64,000 bases of DNA from Streptomyces sp. NBC_00461 (GTDB taxonomy: Bacteria > Actinomycetota > Actinomycetes > Streptomycetales > Streptomycetaceae): the NCBI RefSeq assembly GCF_036013935.1, contig NZ_CP107902.1:9891001-9955000 (forward strand). The letters run 5' to 3'. The notes under the pieces are model-generated. The model saw nothing but the letters and a program-made list of their open reading frames with translations. It made no database searches and was not told the DNA's origin. The position numbers were made by a program, and so were the translations under genes. Positions 7,987 to 16,767 of this stretch are shown here, piece by piece (the first letter of the stretch is position 1; each line of letters starts with the position of its first letter).

Positions 7987-8832
7987 ATGTCCGTGGCTGT
8001 GAAGGCCCACTCCTCCGGTGCCGTCACCCGTGCCCTCGGCGGTGTCTACCGGAAGCTGGGCGAGGTCTGCGAAGCGCTGACCGTGCGGGTCGTGGAACCG
8101 GGCCACGAGTCGGCCCCAACCACGGTCACCGCGGCCGAGTTGGCCTCGGACCGGGCAGCGCTCGACGCCTTCGTCGACGCCGAGGCGGCCCGCATCCAGG
8201 ACCGCTACGAGGTCGCTGCCCGCCGTGACGTCGCCGCCTCGCGGGCCCTGCACGCCTACGCCTGGAACCTCGGCGTGCTGATGGGCGGGACGTGGTACCT
8301 CCAGCGGCGCGTGCCCCTGATCGGGCTCGACGACCTGCGACTGGACCTGGCCACAGGCGGGTACGAGATCACACCCGGCGCCGAACTGGCCTGCCTGGCA
8401 GGCGACTTGGTCGCCTCCCGGCCCGGTGTGCTGACGCTCCGCCATCAGGACCAGCTGCGGGCCGCGCTGCGCAAGACGATGGCTGATCACATGCGTCCGC
8501 TCCTGACCGCGATCGGCCCCACCGCGCGACGCGGGGAACGGTCGCTGTGGGGCATGGTCGCCGACGATCTCGTGTCCGGCATCTGGCACCTCGGCCGGAT
8601 GCTGGGCCAGGAGGCCGACGCCGTGCGCGCCGCCACCGAAGTGCTGCCGATCGGTATGGCTCCTTACCCGTCCGGCGCCGGCTTCCGTGACCTGGTCGGA
8701 GACGACGGCCGACGGCACATCACCCGTACGCGTACCGGCTGCTGCATGTTCTATGCGATCCGGCCCGCCGAGTCCTGCGTGACCTGTCCCCGCACCGGCG
8801 ACGCGGAGCGGCTGCGCAGACTGGGAAGCTGA
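7987..8832 (+). CDS. FhuF-like 2Fe-2S ferric-siderophore reductase
   Basis: A 281-aa cytoplasmic protein. The C-terminus carries the FhuF cluster motif Cys-Cys-x10-Cys-x2-Cys (GCCMFYAIRPAESCVTCPR), which binds an unusual 2Fe-2S centre. FhuF-type proteins reduce ferric iron in imported hydroxamate or citrate-type siderophores so that iron is released. The start at ATG 7987 has GGAG six bases upstream. The rest is a helical FhuF-like transporter/reductase domain (around residues 60-230). It is divergent from the uptake operon and shares the iron-box region, so import and intracellular iron release are likely co-induced under iron starvation. Confidence 0.88.
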   Translation: MSVAVKAHSSGAVTRALGGVYRKLGEVCEALTVRVVEPGHESAPTTVTAAELASDRAALDAFVDAEAARIQDRYEVAARRDVAASRALHAYAWNLGVLMGGTWYLQRRVPLIGLDDLRLDLATGGYEITPGAELACLAGDLVASRPGVLTLRHQDQLRAALRKTMADHMRPLLTAIGPTARRGERSLWGMVADDLVSGIWHLGRMLGQEADAVRAATEVLPIGMAPYPSGAGFRDLVGDDGRRHITRTRTGCCMFYAIRPAESCVTCPRTGDAERLRRLGS

Positions 8833-8862
8833 GCGGCCGCGCGGACCGGGAAGCGGAGCGCG

Positions 8863-10617
8863 TCAGTCGGCCGTGGCCAGGAACTGGGTGGCCGCCAGCT
8901 CGGCGTAGAGCGGATCGGCGGCGACCAGTTCGCGATGGGTGCCGACTGCACGTACCCGTCCCGCGTCCATGACCACGATCCGGTCGGCCATCGTCACCGT
9001 GGACAGCCGGTGGGCGACGACGAGAACCGTCGTCGTACGCGCGACATCGGAGACGGTGTCCCGCAGCGCCGCCTCGTTGACCGCGTCGAGCTGCGAGGTG
9101 GCCTCGTCGAGCAGTAGCAGCCGTGGCCGGCGCAGCAGTGCACGGGCGATGGCGACCCGCTGCCGCTCGCCGCCCGACAGCTTGGTGCCGCGGTGCCCCA
9201 CCAGCGTGTCGAGGCCTTTCGGCAGGCGGGCGACCAAACCGTCGAGACGGGTCGTCTTGAGCACGCGGTCGAGCGCGTCCTCGTCGGCGTCCGGGTTGCC
9301 CAGCAGCAGATTGTCCCGCATCGAACCCGACAGCACCGGCGCGTCCTGCTCCACATAGCCGATCGCCGCACGGAGCGGGGGCAACTCCCAGTCCGTCAGG
9401 CCGAGTCCGTCGAGGGTGATGGTGCCGGACTCGGGATCGTAGAACCGCTCGATGAGGGAGAACACCGTGGTCTTGCCCGCGCCGGACGGTCCGACGAACG
9501 CCGTCATGCCCCGTGCGGGCACGGCGAACGTCACCCCGTGGTGGACGTACGGCAGATCGTCGGCGTACCGGAAACGGACCTCGTCGAAGGCGAGGGCGGC
9601 CGGCTCGGCGCCCGTGGAGGGCAACGGAGCGGGCGCGGCGGCCGGTTCGGACGGCAGGCTCAGTGCCTCCTGGATCCGGGCGAGCGCGGCGGCGCCCGTC
9701 TGGTACTGCGTGATCGCGCCGACCACCTGCTGGATCGGGGACATCAGGTAGAAGACGTACAGCAGGAACGCGACCAGCGTGCCCACCTGGATGGCGCCGG
9801 TCGCCACCCGCGCCCCGCCCACCGCGAGCACCGTGATGAAGGCGATCTGCATCGCGAGACCGGCCGTGTTGCCCGCCGCCGCCGACCACTTGGCGGCCCT
9901 CACGCTCTGCCGCCACGACTCCTCGGCGGCATCGTGCAGCGTCCGCTCCTCCCGGTGCTCGGCGCCGGACGCCTTCACCGTGCGCAGCGCGCCGAGGATC
10001 CGCTCCAGCGAGGCGCCCATCACGCCGACCGCGTCCTGCGCCTGCCGGCTCGCCCGGTTGATGCGCGGCACGATCACCCCGAGGACCGTGCCCGCGCCGA
10101 GGATCACGCCCAGGGTGACGGCGAGCAGCACGGGGTCCACCAGCCCCATCATCACCACGGTCGCGACGAGCGTGAGCCCGCCCGTGCCCAGCCCGACCAG
10201 CGAGTCGGTGGTGACCTCGCGCAGCAGAGTGGTGTCCGAGGTGATACGGGCCATCAGGTCGCCCGGCTCGCTGCGGTCCACCGCCGGGATCCGCAGCCTC
10301 AGCAGATACGACGACAGGGCACGCCGCGCACCGAGCACCACCGACTCCGCGGTGCGCCGCAGTACATACGAGCCGAGCGCGCCCACCGCCGCGTTGACGA
10401 CCACCAGGACCGACATGACCACCAGCGCACCGGTGATGGCCCGATCGTGCGACAGGTCGTCGATCAGGCCCTTGGCCACCAGCGGCAACAGCAGTCCGGT
10501 GGCCCCCGTGACCAGCGAGAGCAGGGCCCCCACCAGCAGCGCCCACCGATGCGGCCGTACGTAGGCGAGGAGCAACCGCCAGGCGGGCGGGCCGGACACG
10601 GTCTCTGCGATGCTCAC
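8863..10617 (-). CDS. ABC exporter, fused membrane and ATPase domains
   Basis: A 584-aa half-transporter: six predicted membrane helices over roughly residues 15-310, then a nucleotide-binding domain. Walker [12 protein letters not shown] sits near residue 377, signature [16 protein letters not shown] near 480, Walker [14 protein letters not shown] near 500 and the H-loop [11 protein letters not shown] near 533. It is a MsbA/LmrA-type exporter that would act as a homodimer. It converges on the FhuF-like gene with a 30-bp gap, so it does not belong to the iron-regulated units by direction. No iron box was seen in the region upstream of its start at 10617. The substrate is unknown; the location near a siderophore locus is only a weak hint. 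Confidence 0.9.
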   Translation of the reverse strand: MSIAETVSGPPAWRLLLAYVRPHRWALLVGALLSLVTGATGLLLPLVAKGLIDDLSHDRAITGALVVMSVLVVVNAAVGALGSYVLRRTAESVVLGARRALSSYLLRLRIPAVDRSEPGDLMARITSDTTLLREVTTDSLVGLGTGGLTLVATVVMMGLVDPVLLAVTLGVILGAGTVLGVIVPRINRASRQAQDAVGVMGASLERILGALRTVKASGAEHREERTLHDAAEESWRQSVRAAKWSAAAGNTAGLAMQIAFITVLAVGGARVATGAIQVGTLVAFLLYVFYLMSPIQQVVGAITQYQTGAAALARIQEALSLPSEPAAAPAPLPSTGAEPAALAFDEVRFRYADDLPYVHHGVTFAVPARGMTAFVGPSGAGKTTVFSLIERFYDPESGTITLDGLGLTDWELPPLRAAIGYVEQDAPVLSGSMRDNLLLGNPDADEDALDRVLKTTRLDGLVARLPKGLDTLVGHRGTKLSGGERQRVAIARALLRRPRLLLLDEATSQLDAVNEAALRDTVSDVARTTTVLVVAHRLSTVTMADRIVVMDAGRVRAVGTHRELVAADPLYAELAATQFLATAD

Positions 10618-10803
10618 GGCGCTCCTCGGAATTCGGCTGAAGCGTTCAGGCTACTTCGGCCTCCTCCCGCACGGCCTGCCAGTTCCGTGCCATCGAGAGG
10701 GTGAGCGGTCGGCCGGCGTGCGACGTAGGCGTTCGACGCAGGCGGTAGGCCGGTCGAAGGCCCGACTCGGCGAGGGTGCGACCCCGTTCGGACGCTGTGC
10801 GCG

Positions 10804-11136
10804 GATGGCGCCGCCGCCAAGGGCTTCGCCCGGGTACGGGAGGGGCTCGCCGTGGGCGCCACCCTCGACCCCGTGCTGCGCGCCACCCTCGGCCTGGACC
10901 TGGCCGTCCTCTACGGCGCGACCATCGGGCCCGTCGACGAGATCGGCCCGCGCACGGCCGTCCTCGCGGCGGATCACGCCGACGTGGTGCTGGTCGAGCC
11001 CGGAATGCCCTGCATCTCGGCCCGGCAGGTCGCCGAGACCCTGGTGCACGTGCCGCATCGGTTGCTCGCCCTGGGGGCAGCGGACGGGTACGACGCGCAC
11101 GCCGTCGCACGGGCCGTGCGGGAGTCCCTGCGGTGA
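10804..11136 (+). pseudogene. Unrecognised ORF fragment, possibly the 3' remnant of a gene
   Basis: This frame ends at a stop just after [10 protein letters not shown] and has Streptomyces-like codon third positions and a sensible composition ([37 protein letters not shown]). It has no convincing start: the only candidate is GTG at 10852, without a ribosome binding site, and the protein-like pattern continues upstream of it to about 10804 and then fades. I cannot name the family. Between this fragment and the ABC exporter start (10618-10803) I see no gene. It may be the tail of a gene truncated by deletion, or a short real gene of 94 aa. Confidence 0.35.
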
Positions 11137-11224
11137 GCGGCGGCGCGGGACCACCGCCGCCGTTACTGATCAGTCACCCGTAGGGTCGCAAGGACGGACA
11201 GCGGCCGACGAAGGGCTCACCACC

Positions 11225-12310
11225 ATGGCGCAGGAAGTACGCGGCGTGATCGCGCCGGGCAAGAACGAACCGGTGCGGCTGGACACGATCGTCGTGCCCG
11301 ATCCGGGGCCCGGGGAGGCGGTGGTACGCGTCCAGGCCTGCGGTGTCTGTCATACCGACCTGCACTACAAGCAGGGCGGGATCAGCGACGACTTCCCCTT
11401 CCTGCTCGGCCATGAGGCCGCGGGTGTGGTGGAGTCGGTGGGCGAGGGCGTCACGGACGTCGCGCCAGGCGATTTCGTCGTCCTCAACTGGCGTGCGGTG
11501 TGCGGCAATTGCCGGGCGTGCCTGCGGGGCCGGCCCTGGTACTGCTTCAACACGCACAACGCGAAGCAGAAGATGACCCTCACCGATGGCACCGAGCTGT
11601 CGCCGGCGCTGGGCATCGGCGCGTTCGCGGAGAAGACGCTGGTCGCGGCGGGTCAGTGCACGAAGGTCGACCCGTCGGTCTCACCTCAGGTGGCCGGGCT
11701 GCTGGGCTGCGGCGTGATGGCCGGGATCGGGGCGGCCATCAACACCGGCGGTGTCGGCCGGGGAGACAGCGTCGCCGTGATCGGCTGCGGCGGGGTCGGC
11801 GATGCCGCCGTCGCCGGGGCGAACCTCGCGGGCGCTGCGAGGATCATCGCGGTGGACATCGACGACCGGAAGCTGGCCACGGCGCGCGAGATGGGCGCCA
11901 CGCACACGGTGAACTCCAGGCAGCACGACGCCGTGGAGGCGATCCGCGAGCTGACCGGTGGCTTCGGCGCGGACGTGGTGATCGAGGCGGTGGGCCGCCC
12001 GGAGACGTACCAGCAGGCCTTCTACGCCCGCGACCTTGCGGGCACGGTCGTGCTGGTCGGCGTGCCGACCCCGGAGATGAAGCTGGAGCTTCCGCTGCTG
12101 GACGTCTTCGGGCGGGGCGGATCGCTGAAGTCGTCCTGGTACGGCGACTGCCTGCCCTCCCGTGACTTCCCGATGCTCATCGACCTGCATCTGCAGGGCC
12201 GCCTGCCGCTGGACAAGTTCGTCACCGAGACCATCGAACTCGACGCGGTGGAGAAGGCGTTCGAGCGGATGCACCACGGTGACGTGCTGCGCTCGGTGGT
12301 GGTGCTGTGA
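11225..12310 (+). CDS. mscR: S-(hydroxymethyl)mycothiol dehydrogenase (mycothiol-dependent formaldehyde dehydrogenase)
   Basis: A 361-aa zinc-dependent medium-chain alcohol dehydrogenase. The catalytic zinc Cys lies in [10 protein letters not shown] (Cys42), with [12 protein letters not shown] following. The structural zinc loop is [15 protein letters not shown], and the NAD-binding glycine motif is [11 protein letters not shown] near residue 185. The [15 protein letters not shown] segment is typical of the mycothiol-dependent branch. The enzyme oxidises the adduct of formaldehyde with mycothiol (and S-nitrosomycothiol) using NAD. The ATG at 11225 follows a purine-rich leader. The gene overlaps the downstream metallo-hydrolase by one base, a pairing conserved in actinobacteria. 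Confidence 0.93.
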   Translation: MAQEVRGVIAPGKNEPVRLDTIVVPDPGPGEAVVRVQACGVCHTDLHYKQGGISDDFPFLLGHEAAGVVESVGEGVTDVAPGDFVVLNWRAVCGNCRACLRGRPWYCFNTHNAKQKMTLTDGTELSPALGIGAFAEKTLVAAGQCTKVDPSVSPQVAGLLGCGVMAGIGAAINTGGVGRGDSVAVIGCGGVGDAAVAGANLAGAARIIAVDIDDRKLATAREMGATHTVNSRQHDAVEAIRELTGGFGADVVIEAVGRPETYQQAFYARDLAGTVVLVGVPTPEMKLELPLLDVFGRGGSLKSSWYGDCLPSRDFPMLIDLHLQGRLPLDKFVTETIELDAVEKAFERMHHGDVLRSVVVL

Positions 12311-12939
12311 TGACCGCGCGCATCGAACGCCTCGTCACCTCCGGCCGGTTCACCCTCGACGGCGGCAGCTGGGAGGTCGACAACAACGTGTGGATCGTCG
12401 GCGACGACCACGAGGTGATCGTCATCGACGCGGCGCACGACGCCGATGCCATCGCCGAGGCCGTCGGGAACCGGCGCCTGTCCGCGATCGTGTGCACCCA
12501 CGCCCACAACGACCACATCGACGCCGCACCCGCGCTCGCCGACCGCACCGGCGCAACCATCTGGCTGCACCCCGACGACCTGCCGCTGTGGAAGCAGACC
12601 CACCCCGACCGCGACCCCGACGCCCATCTGGTCGACGGCCAGGTCATCGAGGCGGCGGGCGCCGACCTCACGGTGCTGCACACGCCGGGGCACGCGCCGG
12701 GCGCCGTCTGCCTCTACGACCCCGCACTGGCCACGGTCTTCACCGGCGACACCCTCTTCCAGGGCGGCCCGGGCGCCACGGGCCGCTCGTACTCCCACTT
12801 CCCGACGATCATCAACTCCGTCCGCGACCGCCTACTGACCCTTCCGCCCGAGACCAAGGTCCTCACCGGCCACGGCGATGCGACCACCATCGGCGCCGAA
12901 GCCCCCCACCTGGAGGAATGGATCACCCGCGGCCACTGA
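12310..12939 (+). CDS. MBL-fold metallo-hydrolase, probable S-formylmycothiol hydrolase partner
   Basis: A 209-aa metallo-beta-lactamase-fold protein. The metal motif THAHNDHID (HxHxDH) is near residue 63, followed by LHTPGHAPGAV and the FTGDTLFQGGPGATGR loop with the bridging Asp; a final His lies in LTGHGDATTIG. It starts at ATG 12310, overlapping the mscR stop (TGATG); the preceding in-frame GTG at 12307 is an alternative. MBL hydrolases directly behind mscR are thought to hydrolyse the formyl-mycothiol product to formate, regenerating mycothiol. That role is inferred from neighbourhood and fold. Confidence 0.88.
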   Translation: MTARIERLVTSGRFTLDGGSWEVDNNVWIVGDDHEVIVIDAAHDADAIAEAVGNRRLSAIVCTHAHNDHIDAAPALADRTGATIWLHPDDLPLWKQTHPDRDPDAHLVDGQVIEAAGADLTVLHTPGHAPGAVCLYDPALATVFTGDTLFQGGPGATGRSYSHFPTIINSVRDRLLTLPPETKVLTGHGDATTIGAEAPHLEEWITRGH

Positions 12940-12967
12940 GAGCGGCCGGCGGATACGATCACCGAGC

Positions 12968-13342
12968 ATGACCACCAACACACTCGAAACCATCCATGGC
13001 GTACGCGTGCTGCGCGGCGCCCTTGAGGGCCCGTCGCTCGACGGTGAACAGGCCGCGCTCGATCTGATCGGCGATGCGATGGGGCACGACGCGCAGCTGG
13101 TCGCGCTGCCCGTGGAGCGGGTGGCGGACGAGTTCTTCCGGCTGAGGTCGGGCATCGCGGGTGCGGTCATGCAGAAGTTCGTGAACTACCACGTCCGCCT
13201 CGCCGTCGTCGGCGACATCTCCCGGTTTGTCGCCGACAGCACGGCACTGCGCGATTTCGTCCACGAGACCAACCAGGGCGCCCACATCTGGTTCCTCACC
13301 GACGACGACGCACTCGACGCGAGACTGCGGCCGGCCGGGTGA
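12968..13342 (+). CDS. DUF4180 domain-containing protein
   Basis: A 124-aa soluble protein matching the DUF4180 family along its length: VRVLRGALEGPSLDGEQAALDLIGDA, a mid-protein FFRLRSGIAGAVMQKFVNYHVRLAVVGD and a C-terminal ALRDFVHETNQGAHIWFL. The fold resembles small STAS-like/alpha-beta proteins. The biochemical function of the family is unknown. The start is ATG 12968, about 30 bp after the MBL hydrolase, so it may be co-transcribed with the detoxification pair. It contains no signal peptide or membrane segment. Confidence 0.82.
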   Translation: MTTNTLETIHGVRVLRGALEGPSLDGEQAALDLIGDAMGHDAQLVALPVERVADEFFRLRSGIAGAVMQKFVNYHVRLAVVGDISRFVADSTALRDFVHETNQGAHIWFLTDDDALDARLRPAG

Positions 13343-13437
13343 CCGGTCCGGGTTCTCAGTAAAAGGCGACAGAAGATGTCCGGCTTCCCCGGCACCCTCG
13401 ACTCTGACAGCAGTCGTGGGGAAACGGGAGGTCGAAG

Positions 13438-14352
13438 ATGTCCGCACCGCTGAAGGGCAAGGTGGCGCTGGTCGCCGGGGCGACGCGTGGCGCGGGCCGG
13501 GGGATCGCGGTGGAACTCGGTGCGGCGGGCGCCACGGTCTACGTCACCGGCCGCACCACCCGCACCCGCCGCTCCGAGTACGACCGCCCCGAGACCATCG
13601 AGGACACCGCGGACCTCGTCACCGAGGCCGGCGGCCAGGGCATCGCCGTCCCCACCGACCATCTCGACCCCGCACAGGTCGGCACCCTGGTCGACCGCAT
13701 CGCGGACGAACAGGGCCGTCTGGACGTTCTCGTCAACGACATCTGGGGCGGCGAGAACCTCTTCGAATGGGAGAGCCCGGTCTGGGAGCACGACCTCGAC
13801 AACGGACTCCGGCTCCTGCGGCTCGCGGTCGACACGCATGCCATCACCAGCCACCACGCGCTGCCCCTGCTCCTGCGCCACCCCGGCGGCCTGGTCGTCG
13901 AGGTCACCGACGGAACCGCCGAGTACAACCGCGACACCTACCGGAACTCCTTCTTCTACGACCTCGCCAAGACGTCCGTACTGCGCATGGCCTTCGCCCT
14001 CGGCCACGAACTCGGGCCGCGCGGCGCCACCGCCGTCGCGCTGACCCCCGGCTGGCTGCGCTCGGAGATCATGCTCGACCACTTCGGTGTGGGTGAGGAC
14101 AACTGGCGCGACGCCCTCGAACGCGTCCCCCACTTCGCCATCTCCGAGACACCGCGCTACGTGGGCCGAGCCGTCGCCGCCCTCGCGGCGGACCCCGACG
14201 TGGCCCGCCGCAACGGCGACTCCCTCTCCAGCGGCTCACTCGCCCAGGAGTACGGCTTCACGGACCTCGACGGCAGCCGCCCGGACGCCTGGCGGTACGT
14301 GGTCGAGGTCCAGGACGCGGGCAAGCCGGCGGACACCACCGGATACCGCTGA
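13438..14352 (+). CDS. SDR family oxidoreductase (DHRS1-like)
   Basis: A 304-aa short-chain dehydrogenase/reductase, longer than the classical 250 aa as in the DHRS1-like group. The coenzyme motif is GATRGAGRGIA (residues 15-25), with VTGRTTR next, which suggests NADP preference. An NDIWGGE block stands in place of NNAG, and the active-site pair lies in YDLAK (YxxxK). The C-terminal stretch RYVGRAVAALAADPDVARRNG is typical of the group. The ATG at 13438 sits at the end of a GGGAGGTCGAAG ribosome-binding region. The substrate is unknown. It is monocistronic: a gap of about 95 bp follows the DUF4180 gene, and the next gene is convergent. Confidence 0.85.
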   Translation: MSAPLKGKVALVAGATRGAGRGIAVELGAAGATVYVTGRTTRTRRSEYDRPETIEDTADLVTEAGGQGIAVPTDHLDPAQVGTLVDRIADEQGRLDVLVNDIWGGENLFEWESPVWEHDLDNGLRLLRLAVDTHAITSHHALPLLLRHPGGLVVEVTDGTAEYNRDTYRNSFFYDLAKTSVLRMAFALGHELGPRGATAVALTPGWLRSEIMLDHFGVGEDNWRDALERVPHFAISETPRYVGRAVAALAADPDVARRNGDSLSSGSLAQEYGFTDLDGSRPDAWRYVVEVQDAGKPADTTGYR

Positions 14353-14354
14353 GA

Positions 14355-14891
14355 TCAGGCGGGGGGCACGGGCGGCAGCGGCCAGCGCGCGGAGTGGCCG
14401 GGCGGCAGCCCGAGATCGTCGCGTACGGAGGTGTAGTAGCCCTCGCGCCCGGCCCGCTGCCGCTCCAGCAGGCCCTGCCAGGCCGCGGGATCCCGCGTGC
14501 CCTCCCGAACGAATCGCTCCATCTCCAGCACCGTGACGATCCACTCCCGGGCCTGCTCCACGACCTTCGGGCTGCCCAGCAGGATGAGCGCCTCGCCATG
14601 CGGCTCCCGGGCCGTCTGGACCTCGGCGAGCAGCGGCTCCGCGTCCCGCTGTGACAGGGGATGCGGATGCGGATCGTTGCCGAGGTGCGCCGCCACCCGG
14701 TAGGTCAGCGCGACCTGCTGCTTCAACGCCTGGGCCCAGTCCGCGTACACCGCGAACCGCCGTTCCTCCCAACGGGCCACCCGCTCGCGGCGGAAGCGGG
14801 CCCGGTCTCCCCGGACGACCGCCAGATACGAGCCGAGCGCGCCGATCACGACGCCTATCAGCGCGGGGAGTTGCTGCACGAACGCGGACAT
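14355..14891 (-). CDS. Conserved hypothetical protein with N-terminal membrane anchor
   Basis: A 178-aa protein. Residues 5-26 (VQQLPALIGVVIGALGSYLAVV) form one hydrophobic helix, followed by a basic segment (RGDRARFRRERVARWEERR) and then a helical, charged domain with many Arg and Glu that ends in a proline-rich tail. This layout, one short anchor followed by a cytoplasmic four-helix-like domain, is common among Streptomyces proteins of unknown function. It ends 2 bp from the stop of the convergent SDR gene and starts 50 bp from the divergent second SDR. No function can be assigned. Confidence 0.75.
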   Translation of the reverse strand: MSAFVQQLPALIGVVIGALGSYLAVVRGDRARFRRERVARWEERRFAVYADWAQALKQQVALTYRVAAHLGNDPHPHPLSQRDAEPLLAEVQTAREPHGEALILLGSPKVVEQAREWIVTVLEMERFVREGTRDPAAWQGLLERQRAGREGYYTSVRDDLGLPPGHSARWPLPPVPPA

Positions 14892-14940
14892 GGACGCACG
14901 CTATCTGCCCTGTAGATCTTGGGGGGAGTACGTTCGGCCC

Positions 14941-15738
14941 ATGGCTGACACCAAGCGCTTCGAAGGGTACGGAGTTCTCGTCACCGGCGCCGCCCGCGGC
15001 ATCGGAGCCGCCGTGGCGCGCAGGCTCGCCGAGGAAGGGGGCCGGGTGCTGGTGACCGACGTGGACGCGCCCGAGGCCGAGAGGACCGCGGCCCAACTGC
15101 GTGAACAGGGCCTGGCGGCCGAGGCGTTGGCGTGCGACGTGGCAGTGAGGGCCTCGGTGGAGGCGGCCGTCGCGCACGCCGTCGAGGCCTTCGGCTCGCT
15201 GGACGTCCTGGTCAACAGCGCGGCGAGCTGCACCCCCGACACCCCGCTGTTCGAGGACGGGCCGGACGAGGCGTGGACCCGCGACCTCGACATCACCCTG
15301 ACCGGAACCTACCGCTGCTGCCGCGCCGCACTCCCGCACCTGGCCGCCTCCGGCCGCGGCGCCGTCGTCACCATCGGCTCCGTCAACGCCCTTCAGGACT
15401 TCGGCAACCACGCCTACAGCGCCGCCAAGGCCGGCCTTGGCTCCCTGACCCGCACCATGGCCGCACACGTCGCCGCCCGAGGCGTCCGCGTCAACCTCGT
15501 GATGCCGGGCACCGTGCGCACCTCGGCATGGGAGGGCCGTGACGACGAGCTGGAGACCCTGCGCGCGCTGTACCCCCTCGGCCGGGTCGGCGAGCCGGAC
15601 GACATCGCCGCGGCCGTCGCTTTTCTCGCCTCCCGCGACGCGTCCTGGATCACCGGCACCGCGCTCACCGTCGACGGTGGCCTCACCGCGGTCAACACGG
15701 GATTCCTCCTGGCGACGCGACAGGAGAGGGACGCTTAG
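14941..15738 (+). CDS. SDR family oxidoreductase (classical)
   Basis: A 265-aa classical short-chain dehydrogenase. It shows the TGAARGIGAAVA cofactor loop, acidic DVDAP (Asp favouring NAD), CDVAV, VNSAAS (NNAG-like), the catalytic Ser in TIGSVNA, YSAAKAGL (YxxxK) and the C-terminal WITGTALTVDGGL. It is closest in style to 3-oxoacyl-ACP reductase/glucose dehydrogenase-like SDRs; the substrate is unknown. The stop codon TAG at 15736-15738 is made by the TA target duplication plus the first G of a MITE-like insertion, so the native C-terminus may have been a few residues different. Confidence 0.88.
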   Translation: MADTKRFEGYGVLVTGAARGIGAAVARRLAEEGGRVLVTDVDAPEAERTAAQLREQGLAAEALACDVAVRASVEAAVAHAVEAFGSLDVLVNSAASCTPDTPLFEDGPDEAWTRDLDITLTGTYRCCRAALPHLAASGRGAVVTIGSVNALQDFGNHAYSAAKAGLGSLTRTMAAHVAARGVRVNLVMPGTVRTSAWEGRDDELETLRALYPLGRVGEPDDIAAAVAFLASRDASWITGTALTVDGGLTAVNTGFLLATRQERDA

Positions 15739-15879
15739 GGTCCGTCCGGCGGATCATGCCGACGTCGCGGGCCCTGGCACGCACTCCTCCACTGCCTTGC
15801 AGCTGCACGCACCAGACCCCGCTCGGGTCGGCGACAACGCGCAGTCCCTTCCAGCCGGCCTGATCCGCCCGACAGGCCC
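15738..15879. mobile_element. MITE-like element with 23-bp terminal inverted repeats and TA duplication
   Basis: A 142-bp stretch begins GGGTCCGTCCGGCGGATCA and ends TGATCCGCCCGACAGGCCC. The two ends are inverted repeats matching at about 20 of 23 positions, and TA flanks both sides (15736-15737 and 15880-15881). The interior has no complete ORF, though a short minus-strand peptide (GWKGLRVVADPSGVW) looks protein-like and could be a transposase relic. TA duplication and short length suggest a non-autonomous element moved by an IS630- or IS5-type transposase. Confidence 0.7.
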
Positions 15880-16035
15880 TAGCGGTGCCCCTCATCACTC
15901 TGTGACCTGGGGCACTGCGAATGTCACCGTTTCGTCGCATCGTGGGGAAGCCTTGCAACCGATCGCGCCGGACGTCGGTCTAGGTGGCAGAGACCGCGGA
16001 CAGACGACCATTTCGCACGAAAGGCAAGGCCGGCC

Positions 16036-16734
16036 ATGGGGGACATACGCAGACGGGGAGCCGTCGCACTCGGGATCACCGGACTGGTGGCACCGCTCGC
16101 ACTCGCACTGGGCACCGCACCCGCACAGGCGGCGACGAGCTGCACCACGTCGACCGGGCCCTACCAGAAGAAGGTCGAGAAGTTCCTCGGCCTGACCGTC
16201 GACGGCAGGCAGTCCGCCACCGACTGCAAGGCCATCAAGGCGTTCCAGACCAAGCACGGCATCACGCCGAACATCGGCTACGCCGGGTCCGTCACCTGGG
16301 GCGTGATGGACCTCATGAACAAGCAGAAGGCCGTCGGGAACAACCCCAACAGGGACGGCGCGTGCCCGACGAACAAGGGCCGCATCGCCTGTGTGAACCT
16401 CACCCTCCAGCTCAGCTGGATCCAGGACGGCAGCAGGCTCGTCTACGGCCCCGTCCCGGTCCGCACCGGCCGCGACGGCTACGAGACCCGCACCGGCCTC
16501 AAGAAGATCTACTGGCGGGACAAGAACCACGTCTCGAACATCTACAACGTGCCGATGCCCTACAGCCAGTTCTTCGACGGCGGCCAGGCCTTCCACTCGG
16601 TCAACCTCAGCATGTGGAACCCGCCGGGCTCGCACGGATGCGTCAACATGACGACCGCCACGGCCAAGAAGTACTGGTCGCTGCTGAAGACCGGCGACGA
16701 CGTCTTCGTGTACGGCCGCAAGCCGGGCACCTGA
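16036..16734 (+). CDS. Secreted L,D-transpeptidase with peptidoglycan-binding-like N-domain
   Basis: A 232-aa protein. Residues 1-33 are a Sec-type signal (basic start, LGITGLVAPLALALG, cleavage near AQAA). A peptidoglycan-binding-1-like segment (residues 40-95: KVEKFLGLTVDGRQSATDCKAIKAFQ) follows, then a YkuD domain with the catalytic motif SHGCVNM (Cys near residue 202). Such enzymes make 3-3 cross-links or attach proteins to the wall. The start ATG is preceded by a GGCAAGGCCGGCC leader. The 5' gap (15882-16035) carries no gene, so the nearby MITE may have changed its promoter region. Confidence 0.9.
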   Translation: MGDIRRRGAVALGITGLVAPLALALGTAPAQAATSCTTSTGPYQKKVEKFLGLTVDGRQSATDCKAIKAFQTKHGITPNIGYAGSVTWGVMDLMNKQKAVGNNPNRDGACPTNKGRIACVNLTLQLSWIQDGSRLVYGPVPVRTGRDGYETRTGLKKIYWRDKNHVSNIYNVPMPYSQFFDGGQAFHSVNLSMWNPPGSHGCVNMTTATAKKYWSLLKTGDDVFVYGRKPGT

Positions 16735-16767
16735 GCAGAGCGCAGGCACCCGGCCGGGTGGCTCAGC
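16734..16767. terminator. Possible bidirectional terminator between convergent genes
   Basis: A 14-bp perfect palindrome, CACCCGGCCGGGTG (16747-16760), is flanked by an outer pair CTGAGC/GCTCAG. It lies between the stops of the L,D-transpeptidase and the convergent oxidoreductase. The stem is interrupted and there is no U-tract, so the call is tentative. Confidence 0.4.

Noticed and set aside
8719..8832. Possible direct functional link of the ABC exporter (8863-10617) with siderophore export
   Set aside because: It converges on the FhuF-like gene, has no iron box upstream, and the operon already has an MFS pump; only proximity supports it.
10646..10693. Minus-strand peptide [15 protein letters not shown] resembling the start of a Streptomyces XRE/HigA-type antitoxin
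   Set aside because: Only 15 codons and no ribosome binding site or continuing frame; too short to support a gene or even a clear remnant.
15692..15958. 88-aa minus-strand ORF in the gap after the SDR gene
   Set aside because: Most of it is the MITE-like element; no start signal and the frame crosses both terminal repeats.
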